A stretch of 64,000 nucleotides of DNA from contig CM017565.1 of NCBI GenBank assembly GCA_007844125.1, positions 9,126,885-9,190,884 on the forward strand. Direction: 5' to 3'. Positions 1 to 13,005 of this stretch are shown piece by piece. Both the position numbers and the translations under genes were made by a program. This DNA comes from Sinonovacula constricta (lineage: Eukaryota; Mollusca; Bivalvia; Cardiida; Solecurtidae). Each line of letters opens with the position of its first letter. Position 1 is the stretch's first letter. The notes under the pieces were generated by a model. It saw nothing but the letters and a program-made list of their open reading frames with translations. It did no database searches and was not told the origin of the DNA.

Positions 1-825
1 TTAAAAGATTTGAAAGATAAGAAATTACATGTACCAATGTTTATTTCAAAAACCGGAAGTGGAAACCAATGTCACTCAACTAGCCGTATGTTCGGATAAT
101 ACAGATAGCGAAACTCGTTCGAAGTACGATATTTGGGTCACTGTTTGGTCTGTTATCAACCTGCAACCAATGCTTAATACGTTTTTAACTATTTGAACAT
201 AAAGAGTTAATTTCTGGTGAGTAAAATCAAATATTTTCATTTTTTTTTTCGTCCTGCTACGAAAACCGTGTCTTGCACCCAGCGCATGCGCACAATTTTA
301 CCATTTTATTGCATGATATACCGTTAAAAGCGGAATACCTTTTTCTAAAAATACCCCAAAGAACAGCTGCCATTTCCTGCTGTTGCCTGCTATACGATCG
401 TCACAAAAAACATTCCATAAGAACCAACGCTCTCCAGAGCCACACTAATAATTTCGAAATTTTAGGATTCTAAATAAATGTCGTTTCAGTTGCGTCAAAC
501 AGACCGAAGCTGATCTTGGCCCGAGTAATTATCATAATCTGACGTTATGCGTGAAAGAACAACATTGTTTTTATAAAGGTCAATGTCATATCTGTTGCAA
601 AACGTTAGAAAATAACAACAACAATGGTTTTAAGCTACTCCGGCCTCTAACCAGGACCCGTATTGTAAGGACAAAGAACACGGTCACAATAACTAGGTAA
701 ATGTAATAAATTCTGTTGAGCCTGTTCGGCCTGTTGGTTAACCACATACCGACTAAATTTTAAATAACTTGTTTGTCATTCTCAGATAGCTGTTATCAGT
801 CACATCAATTTAATCCTTAAAAATC
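1..825. other. 5' flank of the tail-anchored gene, probable 5'UTR intron
   Basis: No convincing coding exon is seen. A short open frame at 273-473 has no splice or family support. A donor-like site follows base 696 (ACTAG then GTAAAT), and an acceptor-like site (pyrimidine-rich, ending CTCAG) precedes base 786, 40 bases before the ATG at 826. Together they would make an 89-base intron in the 5' untranslated region of the next gene. This is inference from splice motifs only. Confidence 0.3.
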
Positions 826-3034
826 ATGTTTATCATACCCAGCATGGAGTACGAGTCTCCAGGTTCAACGGTTACCCAGATCTCAGGAAAGTGGGCAGAT
901 GGTCAGCAAGTCGACTTACCGGACCCGATCACGTGGGACCAGTTTTTAGGGGGTGTGCCTTGTGGCGTGGTAAAGCATCAGAACATTAAAGTATACAAGG
1001 TACGAATATGTCAAATATATTATAAAGCAATGTATATTGTCATTGCCTAACATATGAGAATGCACAGTGAATTCGATTTGGATAACTTTTAAGATGCAAT
1101 ATTTGATCCATAAATGAATGCAATTAAGGTCTTCAATGCGATTTTATTTTAATAGTTCTTTGCGTCCATTGTTTTTGTAAGTAAATATTATCCTTTGTTC
1201 AGTTCTTGTTTTTAATTCAAGTGTTTGCTGTTAATTGTGTCAGTTGGAAGTAATTGGATATTATACGCTTGCACACTGTTAATCCTTGGGAAAAACTGCC
1301 AATTTTAAAGCTCTGTAAACCAGATAAGGCACTATAGTTGTTCCTTTTGTCGACAGGCCGTTCCAATGCGGTAACTGTATATAAATCCTGGTTTTCTCTT
1401 TGTAATGTCTCGTGTCTACATACATAATTAGCAGTTTAATCCATATTCTTGTAAAATTCTTCACTTTCGAATTTAATTTTAAAATATCTTTGTATGAAAC
1501 ATATTAAAACGCAAATGATTTAAACGAGTATTGAAATATATTTTAAACAACAACAACAAACCCGCATATATTGTCCTAGCAAGTGTGCATTATTAAAAAA
1601 GGAATATTCATTGTGAAAGACACCAGTAAAATGAAATTATTTTAGATTTGCTGATAAAATGCGACCTGTCCGAAAGGCGTAAAAACCGAGATTTCCACAT
1701 AATATATGAACGCGAATGCACATGAATGAAGTTCGTCCATTCTCGTTCAGCCGAACGCCCTTCTCCTGATGTAAGCATGTGTTCTTTAGCGGGCGTGCAG
1801 CGTCCGTTTGGTAACAATTTAAATCTGCACCCCTGTATATATTTTATTTATTCAGCAAGCATCTGAAAAACATCTTCGATTTGATGAGAGTTTTTCTGAA
1901 ATGTCAAGTTATAAAGCAGCATAACATTTTATCTCTTTTCTTGGCATATGTTGTCAAAACAATGGCAGCTTTTACTTTGTAGGTTTGAACATGTGGTGTT
2001 ATCATGGTTTTGCGCCACAACATTTAAATTTAGAGATCATTTACTTGTTTTCTTTTTGATAAATTATTGACATTAATATCTTTCTTTTTAATTTACTCCA
2101 GCTGTGTACAATGTACTTTAGGAACAAGTGTTTTGCGCAGCCATTTGTTATGCGGACTTTCAAATACGCACGACTGGTAACATTGCCTGTCTTTGAAATC
2201 TTTGAATAGCAACGGTTGCGTATAAATGTGCTTTGGAAAAGAAAATATTAATAAATGCAAAATATATATTTTCAATGTTTTTAGATGTAATAAAGATAAG
2301 AAAAATGTAAAACGTTGCTCATAAATAAAAACAACAACATGCATAGCCGGGTAAACAACAGCCATAAAATGTATCGGGATAAATAATGTCCGCCTTTGCT
2401 AAAATACAGCACAACAGTTTTGAGTAAAGGATGATATGTAGTAAATATTGTTTTAGCAAGCGGTTCATCTCAGAATGGAAACATCTTGTGTTATTATGAT
2501 CTTGCATAAGGAATTTGCTTGCTGTCATGTCGACAAGGTCTTAGAAATCTATTTAGCTTAGCTTAAGTGCACATTGACTTCATACGGTCCCTTCTAAGGT
2601 TTTCGCTAGTAAAGGTATGGTTGCTGGTGTTACGGTAATGGTTATCGTTACGTATCTGGCAGCACTTCTCTGCACTCCCTCTAAGTTCCCTAGTCAGATC
2701 CTTTCCTTATCAAGGATCAGTACTCGTATGATGGCCGTGCTATTGTCATGCTTGTTTTACCTTGGGCTACTTCATTTGTAATGCAGAGATTGCTTCTGAT
2801 GAACCCAGGGGTAACGTTCACTTTATACCGATGGATCCCTTTAGAGCGTGATTTGTAAATATTAACTTTTCTTGTTTTACACAGGGATTGCAGGCAGCCA
2901 AGAATGGCCTGGACGTGGAGGCACAAAGTCACATTGTAGAAGCACGTATTCTCATCCCATTGGCCATATTAGCTGGACTCACCATCGTTGCTATCATTCT
3001 CGCGATTTATTTTAGGGTTCTGGACCTTAACTAA
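826..3034 (+). CDS. small tail-anchored membrane protein, two coding exons (826-999, 2885-3034)
   Basis: Exon 1 runs from the ATG at 826 to AAG at 999, followed by the donor GTACGA. Exon 2 starts at 2885 after a TTTTACACAG acceptor and ends in TAA at 3032-3034. Both junctions are phase 0, and the product is 107 residues. An in-frame TAA at 811-813 makes 826 the earliest start; a second Met at residue 7 is an alternative. Residues 1-79 are hydrophilic with no signal peptide. Residues 80-101 (starting ILIPLAILAG) form one hydrophobic helix with only RVLDLN behind it, the topology of a C-terminally anchored protein facing the cytosol. I recognise no family. The membrane segment sits wholly in exon 2, so an exon 1-only transcript would be soluble. 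The intron is 1,885 bases. Splicing is inferred, not shown. Confidence 0.6.
1307..1385. repeat. dispersed hairpin repeat, copy 1
   Basis: This stretch in the intron of the tail-anchored gene aligns with 6587-6672. Shared blocks are AGCTCT, TAAA, CCTTTTG, CGAC, CCGTT, CAA and CGGTAA in the same order and spacing. The CCGTTCCAATGCGG segment can form a small stem. It is an old interspersed repeat of unknown class. Confidence 0.5.
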
Positions 3035-6000
3035 CTTCGGTAAACATCGGCACTCGGTATGATCCGGTTAAATTTGAATAGCATTCGTCGTAAAGTTTCG
3101 TATTTGCTATTTTTAGTAGTTTTTCACCACGTAATATGGATTTTCCATGACGTCATTGGGTTACCCATTTCTCAAAAATGAGGGAACCGGGAGCTCGACA
3201 GCGTGATCGTCGAGGGCGATATTGTAAAAATAGTGGTTTACCGACAACAAAGTCATGTAAAGTTGAAGTGGATCATAACTATTGTGTTGTTTTCCTGTGT
3301 ACAGGTGAAAAATGCACTGTTTCATCTTGTGTTTGCGATTTAAATTTGCCTTCGCATGCTAACCGCGAGAGTTTGCGACATGGTTTGACGCTCGCTCACC
3401 TTCGTCTGATATTTTCTCGGGATGGCCAGGATAGATTTTTAAATGTGTTCAGGGGTCAAAATTGTGAGGGACAACCAAGTGTCACTAATACCAAAAGAAT
3501 GCTTGACTCAGTTATTCCTAAACTGTCGGATTTTTTTACGAACAACGTGTAAAGTGGTTAATTACAAATATTTCCCTCAAGCCAGCCAAAATCAGTAAAG
3601 AGAAGGTTTTCATGTAATAATGCAGAGTTTTACATACATATTTCCATCTCTAATACCAACTGTAGGTGATTCTTTGTATAAAGGAGTATAATCTGTAATT
3701 GACCATTTTGACGTTATTTTTCGCTATATATTCTCTTGCAGTTTCATTATAGTAACCTTTACACATTCTTATAAATTTTATTAGGAACGGTAAAATGCCT
3801 TTAAAATCTCATATTATGGGCAGTTTATATTGCAGAAAATTTTAATACTAGTTATATGTGTCTAACTAGCTTCAAACTTGAGATATTTGCTTTTATAGAT
3901 AGAGTAAATTTTTAAACACACCCAAAAAACTCGGATTTTTGCTCGGGGTACATGTATGCAAAGTTCTGTATTTTTATAAGTATTTGTCCAAAGTGTGATC
4001 TTATTGTTCTGATTTATCATGACATGATTGTGTAATAGGAAAATTGGTTAAAATTTGAATATAGAACAGTAGAATTTGAAAAAATGGTACTTTTTATTTT
4101 TGTTCCAGCACAATTTACGGTGTTTTTGAAAATCAAGGATCACTTTATAAAAATGTACATTACTTGAGTTACAAACGGTAAACTTCCTTAAAAATTCACC
4201 GTACGACGTGTTTTATAGTACAGATTAAAGAAACAGTATCATTATAAGGATTGTGGAAGGTCACCATTACAGGTCCAGAACCTTAATTTGCATTTATTTT
4301 TTCAGTAACGCCAGTTGGGCAAAACCTCGACATATTGTCATCATTAAATGATGCATTATGACCTCATTCTAAAACGATCATCGAAAGAGACCATAATAAA
4401 ATACTTGTACTGTGTATCTCTGCTGGATAATGATTATTTTGCAAATTTCTTAATAAATCTTCCAGAATATTAACAAATCTTAATTTAGGCAATATTTATG
4501 TGTATTGTCCAGCTTGTATTTTGTTTTTATACAAACTAAGATAGAACTCCAATGAATATTTGCTCGAAACTGGCGCTATCCAATAGGTGGCGAGTTATGT
4601 GCATGCTCGTTTATGAAGAAACATGTACCAATCATCAAAATCATCAGCAACCGGGTGGGTTTATTGAGGTTGATGTCTTCGCTGCTTTAAGCTTATAAGT
4701 CGATTTAAAAAGTTTCACTGTTTGTCCAAATATACTTAATGCATCTCCGACACACCGGAAACAAAATTGTTCACAGAGGGCATGCCAATAGACACCCTAG
4801 AACATATGTCAAGCGGTTTTCGCCCTCATCCCAAGCTTATAATTTCGGTATCCAACACTGATGACGAAGAAATTATGTAAATGATTTAAGATCTTGTTAT
4901 GCTAAATACACATAAAATATTTCGCACTGATGTCCTATAAGTGCACGACGTTAAATTGATTTGTATTTTACCGCAGAAATGTTTTAATTATACGACCAGT
5001 TAGGGCGATGATTATATAAAGCACCAAGTGACGTCTGCTCTAACGACACTTGTAATAAACTTTGTATCCGGATCTGAAAGGACTTCTTTTCTTAAATATT
5101 AAACTTGAAAGACAAATTTAATGTTAAATGCACCTCAATACCTTTTCTTAAATAAACTATATTTCACATGAACACACCTTAGATGTCAATGTTGTTAGAG
5201 ACCACTTAATCACTAACATTAAGGTTTTAGATCTAAAGCTAAAATGTGCCGGTTATTTATGTTAACTAGGTTTCCAGGGGACACAACACCATAGTATCGA
5301 AATAAGCTAACATGTATAGTCTTCCCATCGTTTTAAGCCGAATCATACCACACAGTCTTATCAACGAAAATGTATTCGAAAATTTCTTAAGTTTAAGTGT
5401 AAATGCCATGGCTAAAATGACGAGCTTAGTGTTATGAAAAGGCAAAGTGTACGTGTGCAATTCGGATTTGAAGAAATGTACTTATTAAAAAGGCATTGGG
5501 ACAATCTTTATATTGGGCTCATATTTTCCATTGATTTCAAGAGTTTTAATGAACAAAATACACGTACTTGTAAGTTGGCGGATAGTTCTTAATCTTGGCA
5601 AAATGGATTGTGTTCTTTTTTCCATCTTGCTGTATGTGTTGGAAGGAAGTGGTGTTTTTCCAGTAGTGTATATTTTACTGAACGTATTCGTCTTAAAGAG
5701 TATTTTTCTGGAAACCCCAATATCAAGTCAATATTGAGAATGCATTACGTAATATTAACAAAAATAGCAGTTTAACTCAGCAGTTACCGCATTTGAACGG
5801 TCACCCGACAAAATAATATGTTGACCTAAATAAAATCGAGTCAATTTAACCCGAATCTATCCTTTTAATTTTTAAACAGATATATTTCATATTCATGGTA
5901 TCATTTGATATAAGTACTGTCCAGAAAGTGTATTTCTACTTCCAAATCAAGTAAAGGGGTATTGTGATCTTGCAAGTATTTTGTTTCTTTTTTTTAAACA

Positions 6001-6586
6001 TTTTTGCCAAGATAACAATATCCATACAAAAGAAATCTTATTTTTAAGGATAGGCTAACAAAGAAACAACAATAACAACATTATAAAATTTCGGGAGCTT
6101 ATGTCCAGATCGACTAAAGTTATTTCGGAAAAATATATTGGCAAAGGCTTTGCACAAACAGCCTTGGTGTGGTGCATTTTGCTTCGACAGTGATATATTA
6201 TCAGATGTTTACATAAATATTTCCTTATTAATGATTACAACAATGTTACCTGTGCAGCGTAACGGTCGTAGAAAATCATCCCGTGCATGTAATATCTCTT
6301 GCATTTAATTCATCCTGTATGAACTGTTACGTGTACATTGGACTTTGGTTCAATAATTTCATCTACATGACAGTATGATACAACCTTTTTATCCTTCTTC
6401 TCTGGTCATTTATCATTTTATTTTTTATTCAAATATTCAATTTTATTTACAATCGAGATTTTTGTGCAACTGTTCAAATAGAAAAAAATACTTACCCCCT
6501 TCCCAAATACAAATTTAAAAAACAAACATCGCTACTTTTCTTTAACTGAGATATTTGCGTTTCATATACTCAAGAAGTGTTATGTT
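3035..6586. other. gene-poor stretch with one weak open frame
   Basis: The 3' untranslated region of the tail-anchored gene presumably starts here, but I see no nearby AATAAA. An open frame at 3178-3552 (+, 124 codons) is longer than usual for this base composition. It has no recognisable domain, no hydrophobic segment and no clear splice sites, so it is most likely chance or a relic. The rest is AT-rich sequence in which I see no exon, RNA gene or repeat array. Confidence 0.3.
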
Positions 6587-6672
6587 AGAGCTCTCTAAAA
6601 CCTGCTTAAGCACCACAGTCGGCCCCTTTTGCCGACTGACCGTTTCAAGACGGTAATTTCTGGGGTTGCTCT
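6587..6672. repeat. dispersed hairpin repeat, copy 2, with a perfect 8-bp stem
   Basis: This is homologous to 1307-1385. Bases 6616-6623 (CAGTCGGC) and 6631-6638 (GCCGACTG) are perfect reverse complements around a 7-base CCCTTTT loop. A second short stem follows (CCGT, TTCAAG, ACGG). The first hairpin closely resembles the monomer of the satellite at 42.4-47.3 kb. Confidence 0.55.
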
Positions 6673-7094
6673 ATTTATTTAATGTATAGTCACAGATTTG
6701 TTCTAACTTAAATTACATTTACCTTGTATGTAAATTCCTTTGTCTTGTGCCTTTTCACATTTAGTATGTTGTAATGCTCATAGGACTTGAAATAGACGTT
6801 TTCCAAAGTATATTTATAATCATTCACGTTCTCTTTCTTCACAGAGACATGTTCAAGGTTAAGCATTTTTCTACAATTTGCTGAACCTCTATAACAGTCA
6901 ATTTTATGAAATCTGAAACGAACAGCCAACGATGTAAAGATTAGCTTCATATTAGAGTTGAGATCTTATAAGGACAAAGTTCAAAGGTAAATGTAATTTC
7001 AAAAGGATATTTATTGTCCATATTAAAACGTCATTTCATCTAAAGGAATAAGAGAAGGGTACATCTACATATAAAGGAATGGATATCCACATAA

Positions 7095-7560
7095 AACTGA
7101 TTCATTAGGAACGCCTTTCTCCGTTATTTTACTTCAGTAGGAACGACTATCTTCAGTATACTACTACATTAGGAACCCTACCTACATTATACTTCTCTAC
7201 AAGAAACGTCTATCTTCGTTGTACAACTTCATTAGGAACGCCTTTCTCCGTAATGCTACTCCATTATTAACGTCTGTTCCCGTTATACTACTATATTAGG
7301 AACACGTGTCTCTGCAATACTACTTTACAAGGAACGCTTTTCTCGGTAATACTAATTCATAATGAACGCATGTCTCCGTAATACAAGTTCATTAGGAACG
7401 CCTTTCTCGGTAATACTACTGGATTAGGAACGTATTTCTTAGTAATATTACTTTATTAAGAACACCTGTCTTCGTTATACTACTTAACTAGGAACGCCTT
7501 TCTTGGTAATACTACTGCATTAGGAACGCCTATCTCTGTTATACTACTACATGAGGAATG
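7095..7560. repeat. degenerate tandem array, about 32-bp unit
   Basis: About fourteen diverged copies are built on the pattern CATTAGGAACGCCTTTCTCC followed by GTAATACTACT. Spacing is near 32 bases, with many substitutions, so the array is old. A lone similar unit lies at about 19,070, close to the 3' end of the MDP1 gene. That suggests the array and the nearby MDP1 relic came from the same duplicated block. Confidence 0.7.
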
Positions 7561-7709
7561 CTAGACTAAGGTACATACAAGTAAGCACATAGTCTGAAAG
7601 CGACAAAACACCTATACGAGACGTTAGACAAAGAAAGAACAGACCCAAAAGTTGCTACTTAGAATGGTCAGTGGTCAAATGGACAGACTGGGTGCTTTAA
7701 CCTTGTTTG

Positions 7710-7966
7710 TGGAAAGCTTCATCCTCGCACTTCCTAAAGAGTTTTCTCAAAGTAAGTTAAAAAAATATCCCATCAAATGATACCACAGCAAGCATCTGCA
7801 TTAGAAAGTAGAATCTGATCAAAGAATATTTTTACACACAATAATAAATCATTTTTATGTACTATCAAACAATGTAAAATATATACCCGAGATAAGAATC
7901 TCTGCAATTTCAGAAAAGAAATCCAAATTCAACGAAACATAATGTAGATTATAGGCAATGAGTTCC

Positions 7967-7990
<24 letters not shown>
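7710..7990. repeat. duplicated segment, partner of 11,545-12,035
   Basis: Shared landmarks in order are CCTCGCACTTCC, GTTTCTCA/TTTTCTCA, ATCCCATCAAA/ATCCGATCAAA, GCATCTGCAT/GCACCTGCAT, and ATTATAGGCAATGAGTTCCA against ATTATAGGTAATGTGTTCCA. The copies are diverged and contain no recognisable gene. Confidence 0.5.
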
Positions 7991-8034
<44 letters not shown>

Positions 8035-8062
8035 ATGTACTACTACTACTACTACTACTACT
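7973..8062. repeat. (AAT)n and (CTA)n microsatellites
   Basis: An uninterrupted run of AAT triplets of about 57 bases is followed by a short unique stretch and a run of about eight CTA triplets. It sits immediately after the duplicated landmark ending in GTTCCAATA. Confidence 0.95.
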
Positions 8063-8149
8063 GATAGATATTAAACATTATATGAATGGAATAGATGATA
8101 AAGTGTAACAAATACAGTCCGAAATTTATTCCCAGCAGACTTTGCCTTA

Positions 8150-9720
8150 AGCAGGAGCGATTTGAAAACAGTTGTCCACATACTGTTTAAGTCCAGGTCA
8201 TATATTTACCCGATTTTAAACAGGTGGAATGCAATAAGTAACCTAATTAAGAGATAAAGTACTTGTAATTCATTATGTAATGCTTACAATCATCTGCAAT
8301 TCTGCATCACACCAACAGTCTTAAACATATTCGTATCAAATCCGTCTCCACAACTTTCCAGAATCTCTCCAGGAATGTGTGGAATGGCTTCCCAGTATCC
8401 AAAAATATTATCCACACTGTTTCATTAATCGTACTTAATGCTTTCACTGATAGCTAGGTGGGAAGAAAGCTTTTTACGTTCTACTTGTTGGGCTTAGCGT
8501 TACGTGTCGGAAGAAAATAAAGACAGCTTGCTGATGTAAATGAACGTGTCATGCAAGTATGCAGCCACAACCACATGCTATTTTGTATAAGCTTATTTTC
8601 AATCACTTTTTGATTACATTTTGGACAGAGATCTTTTGTTCTCTATTTAAAATAAGTCTCAACCAAAACCACTTACGACTAATTATTGATATTCAGACAA
8701 ATAGCATTCCCTGAAGAAGAGTAAGTAGAAAGTATAGCCTACACGAGAAACTTGACTGGTTCAAACTGTAACATATATCAACTCTTTAAATGGCAGTACA
8801 AAAACACTATTTTTGTACGCTCGAACATGTTACGACAGTTACATAAAGATTGGTGAACCTTGTAAAAGTGAGTCTTGGTGTACTATCGCGTTAGCTGCTT
8901 AAAATAAGGTCAAATACTAAAGACAGTCCTATATTTTCTTTTAAATAGACGCAGCGTCCAGATGACTTAATTGATATAAAGTAATTATTCCACAATTGAA
9001 ATCGAAACCGGAAACAATCCATTGGGAACAACTCTTGTTTGACTGTTAACGCGTGTTTGTTCCGGCTACCGTCACACAATCCTCTTTGTCATTATCGAAG
9101 AAAAAAACATGTCGCAAATAGGCAACGCTCCTTATTCTGAGAGAGAAAATAAATGTATCGTTATTGACAACTCCAACTGCAACACAGCAGTAGTTGACAG
9201 CATAAATACTTTGATAACATTCGAATATAACAACAAATACATTTGTAGTTAATGATTGAACAGTTACAATGTCATGAAAGGTAGATTTTTTTATTTTCTA
9301 TAAATAGCTAAAATATATTTGTGTGACATTTAACTAATGTTATTTGATGAGTGTGCACGCGTCCATTGTTCGATGACCACAATGATGGCGACGACAAATT
9401 TTACTTACTTGACATACGTAAGATCTTAAATCGTAGGTAGATGTCATTGCAGTCGCAGTAGTCATCTCAACCTAACAATGTAAACTTTCGTGCACAACTG
9501 TCTTGGTACATTGCTCTGGAAGATAACAATAAGGCAAACGTGGTTGTAAAAACGGACTCAACAATCTGAAGTTCGAGCGAACAGATTCACTAGCATCTTC
9601 CATTTTCATGTAAGTTTGAGTCGGTATGAAGTGTTATTGATAACGTCACTCCACTGGGCCAAAGATTTGGTAAGGATATAATCCATGTCGTTTCTCATGA
9701 AGCTACTTGTAACGATCAAA
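8150..9720 (-). repeat. segmental duplication of MDP1 exons 4-5 region (copy A)
   Basis: This block aligns with 20,280-22,130 in intron and exon sequence. Shared landmarks are AATTAAGAGATAAAGTACT, CATCACACCAACAGTC, AATCTCTCCA, GAAATCCACACTGTTTCATTAATC-like sequence, and the GCAAGTATGC block. The same order and spacing with substitutions and small indels show a duplicated genomic block, not a retrocopy, because the intron between exons 4 and 5 is present. Confidence 0.75.
9051..9515 (-). pseudogene. broken MDP1 exons 4 and 5 (exons 9409-9515 and 9051-9136)
   Basis: Both exons keep acceptors like those of the intact gene (TTCCAG and CTCTCAG). Exon 4 reads EAMYQDSCARK, then hits an in-frame TGA where the intact gene has Trp in LFGWDEFF. 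It is 107 rather than 108 bases, which shifts the phase, and the substrate-loop IYPGSK has become IYLRFK. Exon 5 is open with a 6-base deletion. It reads VFFFDNDKED where the intact gene has YFDDEKEH, so the second metal-ligand Asp is Asn. Its donor has become GTTAAC. No counterpart of exons 2, 3 or 6 was found nearby. It is a non-functional fragment. Confidence 0.75.
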
Positions 9721-11540
9721 AGTTGTTTAAAATCCTACACAAAACTAACAGTTATAGGTAAACACTACAGAATAAAATGAAATGTCAAACCTTATGCAAT
9801 AGCTTAACGTTAATTATTTTTTATTCACAAAAAACTAAGACATAAATATTGATACCGTTCATACAGATGACTGAATCGGAAAACAAAATATATATACGAT
9901 AATGCTTTTTAATTTGAATGATTCTTTTTGTTTTTGTAACGCGGAATATTTTCTCCCAGTGCTAGAGATATTAATAGTTTAACAGATTTACATTAGTAAT
10001 AAAACTGTACATGCACTGATGTCTTTGGAACTTAACTATTTGAAGAAAAGCAAATCAGCAAATTAATTATACTTAAGGCGCTGAGAGCTATTAAAATATC
10101 ACATATCCTATTGTTTGTTTTAATGCCAATGGAAATTAAAATTTATGAACATATTTACGGAAACAATTACAAATACTTTCAGTGATTTAATTTTAATTGC
10201 GAGAGCCAGGTATAAGTTTTTATAGGTAAACTACGGCCAAAGGGAATTATGGGATCTATTTATGTTTCTTACATTAGCGTAATAAATTACAAATTCTGGC
10301 AAAGTGTGGTTATTTGCGCTGCTTGACATGTGCATAAACCTATTTTCGGACCAAAATGAACTCGATTTATTTCTTTAAAGGCATTTTATTCCGAAGGAAG
10401 ATGAAAGAGGTTCTTTGATTTTTTTAAATAAAGAATAACATTTCTTTTATTGTTGAAATCATATATTGAATATTAAAAGAGCAGTTCGTGACAGTCAAAT
10501 TATTTAAACTTGCAAATGTTTGCATAAAAAGAACAAGCATTCGGTACTTTAGATATTTATAACTACAATTAAATGCACACAACTTTAGTTAATGATAATC
10601 ATGTTCGCTGCTTTATAAGTTGTTCATTGAACGCATATAGATTGTTTATTACGCCGAACGAAATATAAGGAACACACCTTTCATACACATTTCAACAATA
10701 AGATTGTTTTATCTGCATTCTCTAATTACTTTGGGTCGAGTATGAGAATGAACTGCATTTAACATTTGCGCGATAAACAGGTTCAGTTTGAGAAATGCAT
10801 ATTTTAGAAGTAAACTTTGATTTAGGTACTCGTACTAACGTATTTAGTTTCTTAATGTTAAGTTTGCTCGTGCAAATATTTAAGCATAATTAATGTTATA
10901 TATTGATAGGAGTCATACATTTTCATCTAAGTGCACAAATGAACGAACTGTGCATGTATATGATTGTATGCGAAAGGTGTTCGATATTTTAGTGTCTCAT
11001 TGATGAGATTGTGTGGTTACCACGACTGATTGAACGATGCATGTTAATGGCTCTGATTGTTTCACGGACATGATCATTAAGACCTAATTTATTTTATAGT
11101 GGTATAGTATGATATAGTTTGACATAGAAATAAGTAAGGGCACTCTTAATTTGTAATTAATTTAACGAACGGTTTCAACTTCGCGGTTCAGGAGTTCAAT
11201 ATGTAATTGCAGCTTTTATCTATTTTTGCGTCATTTCTGGTATTTGTGTTTTGTCACTTTTACATTTAATTAACATTTTACTTTAAATAGTGCTTTTTCA
11301 GATTTAAATATATTCTGTTATACTCACAGAACCTTGACATATTTTCTTATTGTAAACTGATTATCATAAAGATTGTACTATTATTACAAAATTTTGAAAA
11401 GGGCCAATGAGAATTCCAACAAAACTAAAATTTGAATTAGTAGTAGACGGAGATATATCGGATTAGCCAACGGAGAGTCTTGTTCTAATTTGTTGTCAGA
11501 TATAATTGGTAATCTTAGGTTTCACCTATTATTACACGTA
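9720..11540. other. AT-rich stretch, nothing recognised
   Basis: I looked on the minus strand for the missing exon 3 of the MDP1 pseudo-copy and did not find it. No array, RNA gene or splice-supported exon is visible. Confidence 0.4.
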
Positions 11541-11544
11541 TTTC

Positions 11545-12035
11545 AGCAATACAATTCAATAAGAATAAAGGACTAACAACCTCGCACTTCCAGAAGCGGT
11601 TTCTCACAGAGAATCAGTGTAAATAAAAATATCCGATCAAAGGTAGACAGTTCACTGTAAGCACCTGCATCGGGAGTTACTAACCCATACAAAATAATAT
11701 GTATAAACCAAATAAAACTAATTATAATGACCAGTAAACAAATGAACAATGCGTACTGGAGATTAAAGCCGCCTCGGCAATCAAACAGTTCTTAAGGGGA
11801 GAATACTTTAAATAGAACAGTCAAAACGAAAGCAATTTAATGACGTTATACTTAAATGCAGTGATGTCATTTGAAAAATAAAAAAGGACAGAACAGAACA
11901 TATTAAATGTCAAAATTAAAATGAATGTGCATTTTTCTAAAAAAGAACAGAAGGAAATTATCGATTTCTAATAAAGGGCCAACAAAAGCAAATGTAGTAT
12001 AGTGAAGCGATTATAGGTAATGTGTTCCAATAATG
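11545..12035. repeat. duplicated segment, partner of 7,710-7,990
   Basis: This is the second copy of the segment described at 7,710. It ends at the GGTAATGTGTTCCAATAAT landmark, where the other copy runs into its AAT microsatellite. The microsatellite has not expanded here. Confidence 0.5.
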
Positions 12036-12256
12036 TAATTCTATATAATAAGCCAAGGATTTATCCGAAAATAGGCAAAATTAAACAGAGTCATATTGTG
12101 CTATCTCGCGTAAAAAGTATAGATACTGTTGTCTTACTTACAAAAGACGCGACTGGAGAGATGAAGAGAACAAATTTATTATTTAGGTTATGTGTCATTA
12201 ATTTCCACATGGGTCGGGTGAGTTTGCAAAAACATTACTGATACTATTATATATGT

Positions 12257-12628
12257 AGACCAATTTGCCACCGTCTTGCTTGGTTAGTACGTTAGACCAA
12301 TTTGCCACCGTCTTGCTTGGTTAGTACGTTAGACCAATTTGCCACCGTCTCGCTTGGTTAGTACGTTAGACCAATTTGCCATCGTCTTGCTTGGTTAGTA
12401 CGTTAGACCAATTTGCCACCGTCTTGCTTGGTTAGTACGTTAGACCAATTTGCCACCGTCTTGCTTGGTTAGTACGTTAGACCAATTTTCCACCGTCTTG
12501 CTTGGTTAGTACGGCAGTGGTTAGTACGGCAGTGGTTAGTACGGCAGACAATTTGCCACCGTCTCGCTTGGTTAGCACGGCAGTGGTTAGTACGGAAGAC
12601 CAATTTGCCACCGTCACACTTGGTTTGT
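12257..12628. repeat. 37-bp minisatellite
   Basis: Seven nearly identical units are followed by shortened variants. Each begins GTTAGACCAATTTGCCACC and continues with a GTCTTGCTTGGTTAGTAC part. Near the 3' end a 15-base sub-unit (GGCAGTGGTTAGTAC) is repeated, a nested expansion. The low divergence points to recent growth. Confidence 0.95.
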
Positions 12629-12925
12629 GAAATTAGCTAAGTTTTGTTCACATGGTTCTACATTAAATTTGGTAACCGACTGTAATAACTTTATATAATT
12701 TACTTTAAATCTGTTTATAAATTTTACTATTTTCGTAGGCACGACATACGGTATCAGTTACGTATGTCAATGAAAGCTCAGGTTCGAAAGATAAAAATGA
12801 TAACCATGTAGTCACTCATGGGGTTTAACAAAAATATATTTTAAAAAAATATGATGGAAATATGAAAGCTCTACAATATAAAGCTTTTAACCCCTAAGCA
12901 CCTTTGCTTGTCCTTTCTTTTTGTT

Positions 12926-13005
12926 TATTGTTTATTTGGGTTTTACGGCACACCGACACTTAACAGGTCATACGGCACCGAATACAAAGTTAAATGTGAA
13001 TAGAG
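12926..13005 (-). mobile_element. 5'-truncated SINE copy with 14-bp target-site duplication
   Basis: The 80-base body runs from TTATTGTTTATTTGGG to TGAATAGAG. It is flanked on both sides by the same 14 bases, CCTTTCTTTTTGTT (12,912-12,925 and 13,006-13,019). A homologous body lies at 21,050-21,138. The T-rich end is on the left, so the element is in minus orientation, with its promoter-bearing 5' part lost or never copied. The TSD shows L1-type retrotransposition. Confidence 0.75.
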
